From the NCBI GenBank assembly GCA_943350175.1, contig CALQZX010000012.1, forward strand, positions 1-33,023: a stretch of 33,023 nucleotides of DNA. The letters run 5' to 3'. The notes under the pieces are model-generated. The model did no database searches. It saw only the letters and a program-made list of their open reading frames with translations, and was not told the DNA's origin. A program made the translations under genes and the position numbers. Of the stretch, positions 15,590 through 24,210 are shown piece after piece. Origin of the DNA: Parcubacteria group bacterium (lineage in GTDB: Bacteria; Patescibacteriota; Microgenomatia; UBA1400; PJMF01). Position 1 is the first letter of the stretch; every line of letters starts with the position of its first letter.

Positions 15590-16288
15590 TCAATCTTTTG
15601 GAAATTTTGGCTTATCCATTTTCCACAAACGATTGAGGGTATCGCCAACTATATAGCTCAGAGCGATTACTCCTATAAATCCCATGGCTGGCACTAAAAA
15701 TAACAAGGAAATTTTGCCAAAAAATATGATCACAAAATAAATAGCAATGTAAAAAAGTTGTCCTTCTAACGGGCTAAGAATTTTAAAAAATGTATAGGCT
15801 AATTTATTGAGCACCGAAGTTGAAAGAAGAGAGTGAACGAAAAATCCAGAGAAAACCATCATCAAAAAGAAAATCCAATATTCATTGACGTCATGATTAA
15901 TGATTCTAAAACTAACAACAATCAAAGAACCAAAAATAAAATCGCCAAAGTGATCGGCATAATAACCCCAACGAACTAATCCGGTTTTTCTATAACGTCC
16001 TAAAGCACCGTCACAAGCATCAGTAGCTATATGAAGTGCAATGGCAATAATATTTAAAAGTAAAAAATAAAGTGAATATTGACTCAATAAAGAACCAGCC
16101 AAAACCAAAAATGACCAAGCAATAGTACTGGAAGTTAAATGATGAGTTTGAATCCACTTTGGAATAGTTGGCACTGTCATGGCAACTAACTCATGATTAA
16201 TTGGCGACAAGATTGAATCAACTTTATTAGTCTCACCGTCAAAGGCATTTGTTGTTGCTTTTATTTTTTTACTCAATTTGAAATTCAT
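15590..16288 (-). CDS. CDP-alcohol phosphatidyltransferase family membrane enzyme
   Basis: 232 aa from MNFKLSKKIK, chosen because this ATG overlaps the upstream stop (ATGA). The hallmark CDP-alcohol motif is at 90-116: DACDGALGRYRK ... GYYADHFGD, giving the four metal-binding aspartates D90, D93, D112 and D116. The usual Ala before Arg is Gly here. About five hydrophobic segments surround it. The family joins a CDP-activated alcohol or lipid to a second alcohol (phospholipid or inositol-phosphate-type products) in the membrane. The substrate is not evident. Coupling to the YdjM-like gene suggests a joint envelope-lipid task. Confidence 0.85.
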   Translation of the reverse strand: MNFKLSKKIKATTNAFDGETNKVDSILSPINHELVAMTVPTIPKWIQTHHLTSSTIAWSFLVLAGSLLSQYSLYFLLLNIIAIALHIATDACDGALGRYRKTGLVRWGYYADHFGDFIFGSLIVVSFRIINHDVNEYWIFFLMMVFSGFFVHSLLSTSVLNKLAYTFFKILSPLEGQLFYIAIYFVIIFFGKISLLFLVPAMGFIGVIALSYIVGDTLNRLWKMDKPKFPKD

Positions 16289-16773
16289 GATCTTTTTTCC
16301 CCAAATTTTAGCCACCAATTAGGATTTACTTTAGAAAAGAATAGTAAGTCTTCCAGAAGATCAAAAATATAATGCATTGACCAAGACAAGAAAACCACAC
16401 TCCAATAAACTTGCCTGTTGGCAAAAAAATAATAAAAAAACAAAAGTGTCAAAAACAAGCTCACAAAATTATGAGAGTAAATTTGAGTGTTATCTTTGTG
16501 GTTAGTTTTACAAAAATTAATTACTTTTTTAAATTCTTTTTTACCCAAGAAAGCTCTTATTTTTGAAGCATAATCAGTGCGATGTCCATAAATGAAAATG
16601 AAGAACAAATGGTCTATATCTGGTAAAAAACTAAAAAGAACGGCCAAAAAGCCTGCTTTGTATAGATCGACGTTTGGATCAAGGAAGTAAATTATGGCTA
16701 ATGAAAAAATACCGAACAATAAATGAATCAGCATGTGATGCTTTTCACTGCAAAACATCAATTTTTTTCTCAT
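16285..16773 (-). CDS. YdjM/DUF457-like membrane metal-dependent hydrolase
   Basis: 162 aa with four hydrophobic segments and a His/Asp pattern typical of the YdjM-like membrane hydrolases (PF04307 group): HH at 12-13, LPDIDH (50-55), HRTD (64-67), H92, SHN (100-102) and HYIFDLLED (134-142). These could bind metals within the membrane. Members are described as predicted phospholipid-type hydrolases; the reaction here is not known. The next gene starts inside its stop codon, so the two are translationally coupled. A weak -10-like TTAGACT lies six bases ahead of the ATG. Confidence 0.7.
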   Translation of the reverse strand: MRKKLMFCSEKHHMLIHLLFGIFSLAIIYFLDPNVDLYKAGFLAVLFSFLPDIDHLFFIFIYGHRTDYASKIRAFLGKKEFKKVINFCKTNHKDNTQIYSHNFVSLFLTLLFFYYFFANRQVYWSVVFLSWSMHYIFDLLEDLLFFSKVNPNWWLKFGEKRS

Positions 16774-16833
16774 TTTGTCAGTCTAACACAGAGGAGTAGA
16801 CAAGAACAGAGAAGTTGGAAACTTGCTAAGAAT

Positions 16834-17091
16834 TTAGCCTTTGACAACGTTAACGACGGTTTTGCCAAATTTTTTGCTAAATTTGATGACGCCATCAATC
16901 ATAGCAAAAACTGTCCAGTCATGACCAAAAGCGACACCCTTGCCAGCTTTGTATTTAGCACCTTTTTGACGAACGATAACTTGACCGACAGCAATTTTTT
17001 GACCGGCATATTTCTTGACACCAAAACGCTTACCGTGTCTTTTGCCTTGTGCATGCTGATTAACGCTACCTGAACCTTTGACGTGTGCCAT
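16834..17091 (-). CDS. rpmA: 50S ribosomal protein L27
   Basis: 85 aa. VNQHAQGKRHGKRFGVKKYAGQ and GVAFGHDWTVFAMIDG are plain L27 sequence. The N-terminal MAHVKGSGSV stands where other L27s have the AxKKxxGSxxNGRDS tail that reaches the peptidyl-transferase centre; there is no cleavable Firmicutes-type extension. Together with L21 it usually forms an operon; here a methyltransferase gene sits between them (rplU, then the methyltransferase, then rpmA, 17 bp apart). Confidence 0.95.
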   Translation of the reverse strand: MAHVKGSGSVNQHAQGKRHGKRFGVKKYAGQKIAVGQVIVRQKGAKYKAGKGVAFGHDWTVFAMIDGVIKFSKKFGKTVVNVVKG

Positions 17092-17108
17092 ATATTTTGC
17101 CTTTTTTC

Positions 17109-18269
17109 TTAAGTATTATTTTCTTTGCGACTGAATCCAAATAAACAAATTTGTCGAGCGACTCTAGCTCCTTCTCGAGCATAGATGACCGGATCGACCA
17201 AAAGATTGTATCCTTTTGCCTTTAATTTGTCAATTAAACTATCAAGTGAATAAGTTCTTTTCTCCAATTGCACTCTAGGAAAAACGATGGCAACAATAGC
17301 TCCTTCGTTTAAAATGCTTGCAAAAGACTTAAAAGAGCCCAAATACATCTTTTCCAAACCTTTGAATACATTGGCTAATTCGTTATCGCGAGGGGTTTGT
17401 TTGCCAAGGAAAGGCTCGGTAACAATCAAATCTACTTTACTGGCGAACTCTTCTGGATTAATGTGACTAGCATCCATGTAGAAAACTTTGCTTTCTACAT
17501 CGACTTTATATTCTTCTTTAAACCAAGCCAAATTATCTCTAGCACCAAAAACAGCTTGTTGATCGATATCAGAACCATAAAGATTCAGGTTTCTCATGCC
17601 TGCTTCGAGTAAAACTGTACCAGTACCACAAAAAGGATCATAAACCAGAGGTTTGCCAGTGTTTTTTTGCTGCCATAGACCAAGAGCTGCATTAACCATC
17701 ATGCGAGCCACTTTTGGTGGCAACATGCCTTTTTTGCGATCAGCATATGGCTTGTTGCGATCACGGTTGGTCCAATCATCAATATCTTGGACTCCTTTGA
17801 TCTGAGCCAATAAAATCTTACTGTCTTCAATTAAATTGTAACTGAGCAATTCAGTAGCCTTACTCTTATGTGAGAGTAGAGCACTTTCGCTTGGATTGCT
17901 TGAGAAATAACGAGATTTCTTACCGTTTTCTTTGATGAGGTCTTTAATGTCAGAATTACTGACGTTGCGCTGACCTTTGCCAATTTGGGTGAGGTTGAAA
18001 TATGGCTCATTACTTTGGCTAAGTAATAAAGCAACAATTTCTTCGATGAATTCTTTGTCTTCAATGGTATTATTAAATTCTTTGACTACCTCAAAAAGCT
18101 TGACGGTACCACCTAAGATCGCCATCATGTCTTGAGCTTCAGCTGACTCGCACTCAAAAATAAAGAGATGTTCATCTAGCTTTTCTAAGAAGAAATTTGG
18201 ATAAGTTGCCTCAAATTCTAATCTAGATAAAAGAGTTGTATTACCAAAGAGAATTAGAAATTTGGACAT
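17109..18269 (-). CDS. TRM11-like class I SAM-dependent RNA methyltransferase
   Basis: 386 aa. The N-terminal half matches the THUMP-type RNA-binding plan only loosely. The catalytic half has RNKPYADRKKGMLPPKVARM, a Trm11/Trm14-type linker, then motif I DPFCGTGTVLLEAG (211-224) for SAM and motif IV TEPFLG (284-289) in place of the usual DPPY. Trm11 relatives methylate N2 of guanine in tRNA. The changed motif IV is seen in relatives but makes the exact base uncertain. Lying between rplU and rpmA, it might instead modify rRNA or a ribosome part. Start at MSKFLILFGN. Confidence 0.82.
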   Translation of the reverse strand: MSKFLILFGNTTLLSRLEFEATYPNFFLEKLDEHLFIFECESAEAQDMMAILGGTVKLFEVVKEFNNTIEDKEFIEEIVALLLSQSNEPYFNLTQIGKGQRNVSNSDIKDLIKENGKKSRYFSSNPSESALLSHKSKATELLSYNLIEDSKILLAQIKGVQDIDDWTNRDRNKPYADRKKGMLPPKVARMMVNAALGLWQQKNTGKPLVYDPFCGTGTVLLEAGMRNLNLYGSDIDQQAVFGARDNLAWFKEEYKVDVESKVFYMDASHINPEEFASKVDLIVTEPFLGKQTPRDNELANVFKGLEKMYLGSFKSFASILNEGAIVAIVFPRVQLEKRTYSLDSLIDKLKAKGYNLLVDPVIYAREGARVARQICLFGFSRKENNT

Positions 18270-18298
18270 AGCGAACCTGCGAGCGCAGTTTTAAATTC

Positions 18299-18613
18299 TT
18301 AAGCGATCTCAAGAACTTTGACTGTGCTTTGATATTGACGGTGACCATGCACCTTACGATATCTAGACTTAGACTTATATTTGGCAACGCGAATTTTCTC
18401 GCCTCTTTGATTGGAAACTAGTTCGCAAGAAACCTTGGCACCCTCGACTAGAGGTTGGCCAATTTTGAGATCATCTTCGTTGACGACTAGGAGAACATCA
18501 CTGACGTCGAATTTCTCGCCAGCTTCTTTGCCTAATTGATCAACCAAAAATTCATCGCCCTCTTGGACTTGATATTGCTTGCCTTGTAATTGAATGATTG
18601 CGTATTTCGACAT
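18299..18613 (-). CDS. rplU: 50S ribosomal protein L21
   Basis: 104 aa. AIIQLQGKQYQVQEGDEFLVDQL is the standard L21 opening and KYKSKSRYRKVHGHRQ the 23S rRNA-binding C-terminal part. First gene of the rplU - methyltransferase - rpmA run. It has its own extended -10 promoter that leaves only a few bases of leader, and a short GC-rich hairpin follows in the gap before the methyltransferase. Confidence 0.97.
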   Translation of the reverse strand: MSKYAIIQLQGKQYQVQEGDEFLVDQLGKEAGEKFDVSDVLLVVNEDDLKIGQPLVEGAKVSCELVSNQRGEKIRVAKYKSKSRYRKVHGHRQYQSTVKVLEIA

Positions 18614-18622
18614 AACTGAGGG

Positions 18623-18630
18623 ATTATATC
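18623..18630 (-). promoter_or_regulatory. Extended -10 promoter of rplU
   Basis: On the - strand TGATATAAT (TG, one base, TATAAT) has its hexamer at 18628-18623. The rplU ATG begins at 18613, so transcription should start about three to four bases before it. No clear -35 is present. There is no Shine-Dalgarno sequence, which supports leaderless translation. Confidence 0.6.
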
Positions 18631-18640
18631 AGATTTGATT

Positions 18641-18665
18641 TAAAATAAAAAGGCTAATTAAGCCT
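18641..18665 (-). terminator. Weak intrinsic terminator at the end of the GH130 operon
   Basis: AGGCT, a five-base loop, AGCCT, then TTTTATTTT on the - strand (hairpin 18665-18651, tract 18650-18641). It overlaps the stop codon of the tandem GH130 gene and lies directly ahead of the rplU promoter. The stem is only five pairs, so it may leak. Confidence 0.45.
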
Positions 18666-20589
18666 CATCTAATACATCTAAAAATCGCTGAAGTGGTAAA
18701 GTTGCCACGGCCATAACTTTATCAGCGCCACCATAGTAAAGAAAAAGCTGCTTGTCTTTAACTATCGCACCACAGGAGAAAACAACGTTATTAACTATCC
18801 CTATTTTCTCAAAATCAGTTTCTGGCTCAAGAATCGGATATTCGCTACGATATAAAATTTTAAACGGATCTTCTAAATCTAGAATTAGATAACCTAAACG
18901 GTAATTACGATCAAGTTCACTCACTCCGTGATAAATCAGCAACCAACCCTTTTCTGTCTTGATTGGTGGGGCAGCAATACCAATCTTAGCCCCATCCCAG
19001 TGTCCAGGTCTGGCTGGAATAATGCCTTCTTTCTCTAACTGCATTCCTTTTTTGAAATCTTCCAAGGAATCAACATAGTCAATGGCAATGTCGTGACCAG
19101 CAGCACGATGTAAAATGACAAAACGGCCATTAATTTTCTCTGGGAAAAGACAGGCATTTTTATCATCGATATCTGGATTTGAAATAGCGATTGGTTCTTT
19201 CCAAAGCCAACGACTGGCCAAAAAATCCTCTATTAAAATCGAAGTTATCGCAACTTTGGGAGGGCTAATGCCTTCGTAAGCAGTATAAAACATGTAAATC
19301 TCATCACCAACGATTGTTAATCTTGGGTCTTCACAACCAGAGAAGCCGTTATCTTGTTTCTTAGTCTCAAAATCCATGCGCGGAACATAAATTGGTGAAT
19401 AAGATAAATCATTAAAAATTAAGCCATCTTCACTAATTGCACAACCAATTGTCGAAGTGTTGTCCATGGACATTGCTCTATATAGCAAGTAAACCTTATT
19501 ATTTAGATAAATAGCTGCTGAATTAAAAACAGCCTGAGCTTGCCAGGCTCGATCAGCTTTGGGCGCTAGAATTGGATTATTGGCGAAACGTTTCAGCTTC
19601 AAGATTTCTTTATATAAACTCTGTTTGAGCAAGCTGAGAAAAATCGCTAGTTTGACGCTAACAAAAGCCCCAACCGTATCTGCAGCCCCATAGTAAATTC
19701 TGAATTCATCATTAACTATTACTGCTCCGCTTGGGAAAACAACATTGCTCACCTCACCCTGCTTTTCGTAGCCTTCTTGCGCACTAAAAAGCGATTCCGT
19801 GGTTCGACCAACGATGTGCATTGGATCATTTAAATCTAAGAGCAAGGCTTCAACTCCAAAAATTCTTTGCCCTGCATTAAGATAATTTTGGATATGCGAA
19901 TAAATCAAAATCCAACCGTCAACAGTTTTAACAGGCACTGCTCCCACTTCGATATGATCGGTGTTTAGTCTGGAGACATTTAAAATATGCTCATCTAAAT
20001 GTGCATACCAATTTTCCCAATATTCCTTGGACCAAATGTCACTTCTGTTCTCAAAATAGGCGATGGCAATTTTTGAAGGAGGCAAATCAGTGTCGACAGT
20101 CAAAAGAGCGGCATATTTACCATTAATCTTTTCTGGGAAAAACACCATTGCCTTGGCATTAAATGGTGTTACTAAATGTCTTTCTTTGACTGTTTCTAGA
20201 TTGTCACTAAAAGCAATTGCAACCTTAATACTCTCGGAACTTGGTGGCCAAGCACTAATGGCAGTGTAGGTAATCAGAAATTCGTCATCAATCATCACAA
20301 AACGTGGATCTTCACAACCAAATTTTTCAAAGTCTTCTTCTGGCTTAATAAATTGTCTTTTACTGTCAAAATTAATCCCATCAAAACTAGAGGCGTAACC
20401 AATTGTGGAAAGTCCCAATCTATGACCGTTATAATCTTGATCTGCAGAAATTGCTCTATATAAAGAATAAAAAGTTCCATTTTCAAAGAAAATACTTGGA
20501 TTAAAACTTGCTTTTGCTTCCCATAAAATAGTTTTATTAGGAACCAAGACTGGGTTATATTTACTACGAAAAACAGAGATATTATTCAT
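18658..20589 (-). CDS. Tandem two-domain GH130 glycosidase/phosphorylase
   Basis: 643 aa containing two full five-bladed beta-propeller GH130 domains: about 8-320 and 336-640. Each has NPxLxP...W at its start and a GCEDPR motif (91-96 and 418-423), where the family's catalytic acid Asp is placed. The second domain keeps AAPPIKTEKGWLLIYHG; in the first this is AVPVKTVDGWILIYSHI, with the His-Gly altered. GH130 enzymes phosphorolyse or hydrolyse beta-mannosides. The first domain may be weakened. The start overlaps the stop of the upstream GH130 gene by eight bases. No signal peptide, so probably cytoplasmic. Confidence 0.88.
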   Translation of the reverse strand: MNNISVFRSKYNPVLVPNKTILWEAKASFNPSIFFENGTFYSLYRAISADQDYNGHRLGLSTIGYASSFDGINFDSKRQFIKPEEDFEKFGCEDPRFVMIDDEFLITYTAISAWPPSSESIKVAIAFSDNLETVKERHLVTPFNAKAMVFFPEKINGKYAALLTVDTDLPPSKIAIAYFENRSDIWSKEYWENWYAHLDEHILNVSRLNTDHIEVGAVPVKTVDGWILIYSHIQNYLNAGQRIFGVEALLLDLNDPMHIVGRTTESLFSAQEGYEKQGEVSNVVFPSGAVIVNDEFRIYYGAADTVGAFVSVKLAIFLSLLKQSLYKEILKLKRFANNPILAPKADRAWQAQAVFNSAAIYLNNKVYLLYRAMSMDNTSTIGCAISEDGLIFNDLSYSPIYVPRMDFETKKQDNGFSGCEDPRLTIVGDEIYMFYTAYEGISPPKVAITSILIEDFLASRWLWKEPIAISNPDIDDKNACLFPEKINGRFVILHRAAGHDIAIDYVDSLEDFKKGMQLEKEGIIPARPGHWDGAKIGIAAPPIKTEKGWLLIYHGVSELDRNYRLGYLILDLEDPFKILYRSEYPILEPETDFEKIGIVNNVVFSCGAIVKDKQLFLYYGGADKVMAVATLPLQRFLDVLDEA

Positions 20590-22150
20590 TGTTATGTTGA
20601 GAGTTTAATACAGATTGAGTGTCTAATGCAAGGAGACTGGAGTCAAGAGTAGTTTTGCCGGTTTTTTTCAGATCATATAAAAATTGTTCAAGATTGGCGG
20701 TTGCCACGCAAACATAGGAATCAGCTGCACCATAATAAACAAACAAGGTTTCGTCCTTAATCACTGCTCCGCAAGGATAAACTACCCCTGCTTTAAAGCC
20801 AGCATTTTCATATGTTTCTCGTGCTTCCAGAATTGGATGGCTACTTCGATAAAGAACCTTACTTGGATCCTCAAGATCAAGCAGCATTGCTCCAACCTTG
20901 TATTCGCTAGCGTCCTTGTCATCAACTGCCTGATAAATTAGAAGCCAGCCGTCTTTAGTTCTAAGTGGTGGAGCGCCAGCTCCAACTTTGCGACTATCCC
21001 ACCATTCTCTGGCTCGTGGTCTAATTTTATGAGTTTCTGAAAGGAAAATCTGACCATCAAAATTAAGATTATCAACGTAATCAATGTAAATATTGGGGAA
21101 AACTCTGTGCATGATTACATATTTACCATTTATTTTCTCTGGGAAAAGACAGGCACTTTTGTCAACTATTCCTGGTCTGCTGATTAAAACTGGTTTTTCC
21201 CACAAGAATTTATCATTCAAAAAATCGCTAAGAGCAATTGAAGTAATGGCGATGCGCGGATGATCCCAGCCGTTATAAGCCACATAGGTCATGTAAATTC
21301 TGTCATCAATAATTGTGGCACGAGGATCTTCACAGCCACCACAACCACCACCGGAAACGAATGGATTATTGGGGTCTCCAGGAGGCAAAGTAGCTCCTTC
21401 AAAGGTTTGGGTTGGCACGTAGACTGGCTTGTGATGACGATAATCGATTTGCATGCCATCCTCACTACTGGCATAGCCAATCTTTGAGATATAGTCGTGA
21501 CCCTGAGCTCGATACAGCAGGTGGACTTTGTCTGCAGCAAAAACTGCGGCAGGATTAAAAGTACAAAAAGCTTCCCAAGAATTACGATTATTTGGGATAA
21601 GCATCGGATTGGAGATTGGCTTCATCAACTTTGGAAGAGGATTTTTTAGTTCTATCTCGTTGGAAATTAAATAATTTGGATAAGTAATATCCTTAAATCC
21701 GGCTTTGGCGCCTCGCCAAAGAGCTCTAAAGCTACTGTCTGCTTTAACTAATTCAATAAATTCCCATTGTTCACCAACATCATTTATCTCATAGATTGCC
21801 TTCGGCTCAAAGAAAAGGGCGTGATCCGGCTGGCTCAACTCAAATAACTGCAAGTAAATCTTGATTTGATTGTTTTTTTCTCTTTTGTGAAAAAAAACTG
21901 AAATGCCATTTTGGGCAATAAAAACATTTTCAATTAATTTTATATCAATCTTCAGTAGGGAAGCGTAAAAGGAAAAAACTTTATCTTGTGTCGCTGCAGC
22001 AACTTTGGAATTTTTAACGGCATTGTTTTGCTTATCTTTATTTAAAATTTCCAAATCATTTCTCCACAGTTTCAAAATAGAAATTTTGAAACGTTCTTTA
22101 AGCAATCTAGAAAATTGTTTAAGATTGAAATTTTTGGAAAAAATTCTCAT
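20582..22150 (-). CDS. GH130 enzyme with extra N-terminal region
   Basis: 522 aa. A basic/hydrophobic N-terminal part (1-60) and a beta-rich segment (about 75-165) of no recognised family come before one GH130 domain (about 178-490). The domain has GCEDPR (272-277) preceded by a glycine/proline insertion (PPGDPNNPFVSGGGCG) absent from the other two domains, and GAPPLRTKDGWLLIYQAV. It is closer to the second domain of the downstream tandem gene. Stop and downstream start overlap by eight bases, so the three GH130 domains are made from one message. Substrate is inferred as mannoside-like from the family only. Confidence 0.85.
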   Translation of the reverse strand: MRIFSKNFNLKQFSRLLKERFKISILKLWRNDLEILNKDKQNNAVKNSKVAAATQDKVFSFYASLLKIDIKLIENVFIAQNGISVFFHKREKNNQIKIYLQLFELSQPDHALFFEPKAIYEINDVGEQWEFIELVKADSSFRALWRGAKAGFKDITYPNYLISNEIELKNPLPKLMKPISNPMLIPNNRNSWEAFCTFNPAAVFAADKVHLLYRAQGHDYISKIGYASSEDGMQIDYRHHKPVYVPTQTFEGATLPPGDPNNPFVSGGGCGGCEDPRATIIDDRIYMTYVAYNGWDHPRIAITSIALSDFLNDKFLWEKPVLISRPGIVDKSACLFPEKINGKYVIMHRVFPNIYIDYVDNLNFDGQIFLSETHKIRPRAREWWDSRKVGAGAPPLRTKDGWLLIYQAVDDKDASEYKVGAMLLDLEDPSKVLYRSSHPILEARETYENAGFKAGVVYPCGAVIKDETLFVYYGAADSYVCVATANLEQFLYDLKKTGKTTLDSSLLALDTQSVLNSQHNNE

Positions 22151-22195
22151 ATTTAATAAGTAAAAAACAAGCCTACAAGTTAAGCTTAAATTTCC

Positions 22196-22241
22196 ATTAT
22201 AGATAATAATAACAAGTTTAACAATATATCTAATTAGATAT
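22196..22241 (-). promoter_or_regulatory. Promoter and palindromic operator candidate of the GH130 genes
   Basis: On the - strand: TTGTTA (22224-22219), 17 bp, TATAAT (22201-22196); the ATG at 22150 leaves a leader of about 40 bases. Immediately upstream of the -35 is a perfect 16-bp palindrome, ATATCTAATTAGATAT (22226-22241), well placed for a dimeric regulator. Confidence 0.65.
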
Positions 22242-22248
22242 TGCTAAA

Positions 22249-23343
22249 TCAATAGAAGATATGAGTTGCTTTTTTTTTAAATTTACTGGCAATTGATGCC
22301 ACAATGCCTAAGGCAAAAAACAAAGAAATCACACTACTACCACCATAGGAAAGGAAGGGTAGAGTGATGCCAGTAATTGGCAGGATTGCCATATTCATTC
22401 CAACATTGATGAAAATCTGCACCAAAAACATCATAAATATTGTCAGTAAATAAAGCTTTTGTCTAAAATCCTCGACTCTATAAGCCAAATATAGTAAATA
22501 AAGCAACAAAACAAAATACATAGATAAAAGAAAAGCCGCTCCCACAAAGCCCCACTCTTCGCTAAAAGAAGCAAAAATGAAATCAGTTTGACGCTCTGGC
22601 AAAAAGCGCAAGTGAGACTGCACTCCTTGTCCAATGCCACGACCCCAAAATCCTCCACTACCCACCGCAATCAAGGCCTGACGAGCATTGTAAGCGCTAC
22701 TGCTTTCTTTGGCGGTTTCTTGCGCCACTATTACATTTCTTTGCAAATGTAAAAAGCCTAACAACCTGTCTTTCTGATACTGCTTGAAAACTAGAAACCA
22801 CAACAATGTGATCCCTAAAAAGCCAGCCAAAAATAAGGCTAAAATTTGTTTAAAATTAAGCTGATTAAAGAGTAAAAAAATAGAAGTAGCAGCAGCGTAA
22901 ACAAGAACAGTTCCAAAGTCGGGTTCAAGCAAAATTAAAATCGCTGGCAAAGCGATAATTGTTATTGTTTGCAAAAATGAAAACCAACCAAACTTTTTCT
23001 CCTTAGAAAAAAAGCTGCTTAGATAAAGAGCAACTATCGGAACAGCCAGTTGAGAAGGCTGAAATTTAAAACCAAACGGCAAAACTATCCAAGCAGAAAT
23101 ACCCCTGGTAATGTTCCCGTAAATCAGCAAAAAGAGTAGTGACAAATTAAGCAATAAATACAACCATTTGGCTAGTTTCAGATGGAATTCAAAAGGCAAT
23201 TTCCAAGCAACAATAAAAACTACAAAAGCGATGACGAAAGAAATGGTTTGTTTGTAAAGAAGATCTGGAACAATACTGCGCAGCGTAGTTAAAGATAAGA
23301 TGGTAAAAAGAAACAGCAAAGCTAATAAAAAATATTTACGCAT
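22249..23343 (-). CDS. rodA: SEDS peptidoglycan polymerase RodA/FtsW
   Basis: 364 aa with about ten membrane helices. SEDS landmarks: RGISAWIVLPFGFKFQPSQL, LEPDFGT, QALIAVGSGGFWGRGIGQG, LPERQTDFIFASFSEEWG and PITGITLPFLSYGGSS. The Asp in TDFIF lies in the loop regarded as essential for glycan polymerisation. The lipid II polymerase works with a class B PBP. RodA is favoured over FtsW by the short N-terminus and the FKFQPSQL form, but the distinction is not firm. It follows the BRO gene by 12 bp; the partner PBP2 of elongation is not in the window. Confidence 0.92.
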   Translation of the reverse strand: MRKYFLLALLFLFTILSLTTLRSIVPDLLYKQTISFVIAFVVFIVAWKLPFEFHLKLAKWLYLLLNLSLLFLLIYGNITRGISAWIVLPFGFKFQPSQLAVPIVALYLSSFFSKEKKFGWFSFLQTITIIALPAILILLEPDFGTVLVYAAATSIFLLFNQLNFKQILALFLAGFLGITLLWFLVFKQYQKDRLLGFLHLQRNVIVAQETAKESSSAYNARQALIAVGSGGFWGRGIGQGVQSHLRFLPERQTDFIFASFSEEWGFVGAAFLLSMYFVLLLYLLYLAYRVEDFRQKLYLLTIFMMFLVQIFINVGMNMAILPITGITLPFLSYGGSSVISLFFALGIVASIASKFKKKATHIFY

Positions 23344-23355
23344 ACTAAATTTTTG

Positions 23356-24204
23356 TTATTGATTAAGTTTAGCGGCATCAAGACTAACTGGCAAATAGTT
23401 TTCTTTAGTTGAAACTTTCTTGCCACTTTTAATTTCTAAATTCTCACGAGCGTCACCGGAAATCTCACCACCCTCTTGCGCGGCTTGCTTATTTTCTATA
23501 AAACCAGTGGCGTTTTTATTCTTGGCAATTTCAGTAGTAGAAGCTTCGCCAAGCATAGAAAAAATTAGCTCCAGATCATTCATGTGATCACGCAAGTTTT
23601 CTCTCTGCAAACCTTTAAAATTTCTGTATTCACTGGGAGTCATCCCAAAGGTGGCTTTAGAAATTTCAGCAGTGAGAATAGCGTACTCGCGTTGCCCACC
23701 CACGTTGCGTTTTTGCCATTCTCCAGTTAAGGTTTCACGGACTTCAATCCCACGCATGCGTTTTTCAATCCATGCTTGTGAATAGCCTTTAGCTTTATAA
23801 ATCACCCTCGTTCGTTTAGTGGAAAGCTCCGGATCTTCAATTTCTTGAATTCGCTCATAACCAACTTTTGCTAACCAAAGTTTAAATGACTCAGCCTTGG
23901 GAGAAGGAATGGCTTGGATAATGCGAAAAAGACCTTCGGTATTAGAGCAGTCTGTTAAGTATTTTTTGCCATCAATAGCTTCTAATTTCAGTTCGTGACA
24001 TTTTGTCACGACCTGACTTTCCTCATTAATCAGTCTTTGTTTTAATTTTCTCCAATAAGCTCCAGCGTTCAAACTATCTGTTAAAACTCCACAGACATCG
24101 ACCACCGAAAACCACCACTCATTCTGAAAAATTATTTTACGCACTTTCTTGCCATGAAAAATGGCAATTCTATTTTGAGACTGATCAGTAGATTCTTCGA
24201 TCAT
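23356..24204 (-). CDS. BRO-N domain (phage antirepressor-like) protein
   Basis: 282 aa. The N-terminal BRO domain (about 12-115) shows KVRKIIFQNEWWFSVVDVC, a WRKLKQRL core, and KYLTDCSNTEGLFRIIQAIP. The rest is the chromosomal BRO/DinD-like extension (SFKLWLAKVGYERIQEIEDP, RGIEVRETLTGEWQKR). BRO-N proteins bind DNA and often come from phages as antirepressors; free-standing chromosomal copies are common and their role is unknown. It lies between ileS plus a decayed HAD gene and rodA, in a place consistent with insertion. The -10 TATACT (24216-24211) is six bases before the ATG. Confidence 0.85.
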   Translation of the reverse strand: MIEESTDQSQNRIAIFHGKKVRKIIFQNEWWFSVVDVCGVLTDSLNAGAYWRKLKQRLINEESQVVTKCHELKLEAIDGKKYLTDCSNTEGLFRIIQAIPSPKAESFKLWLAKVGYERIQEIEDPELSTKRTRVIYKAKGYSQAWIEKRMRGIEVRETLTGEWQKRNVGGQREYAILTAEISKATFGMTPSEYRNFKGLQRENLRDHMNDLELIFSMLGEASTTEIAKNKNATGFIENKQAAQEGGEISGDARENLEIKSGKKVSTKENYLPVSLDAAKLNQ

Positions 24205-24210
24205 AAATCA

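Noticed and set aside
18277..18288. CTGCGAGCGCAG hairpin followed by TTTT on the + strand, like a terminator
   Set aside because: No + strand gene ends here; it is in the gap between rplU and the methyltransferase on the - strand, where no U-tract follows.
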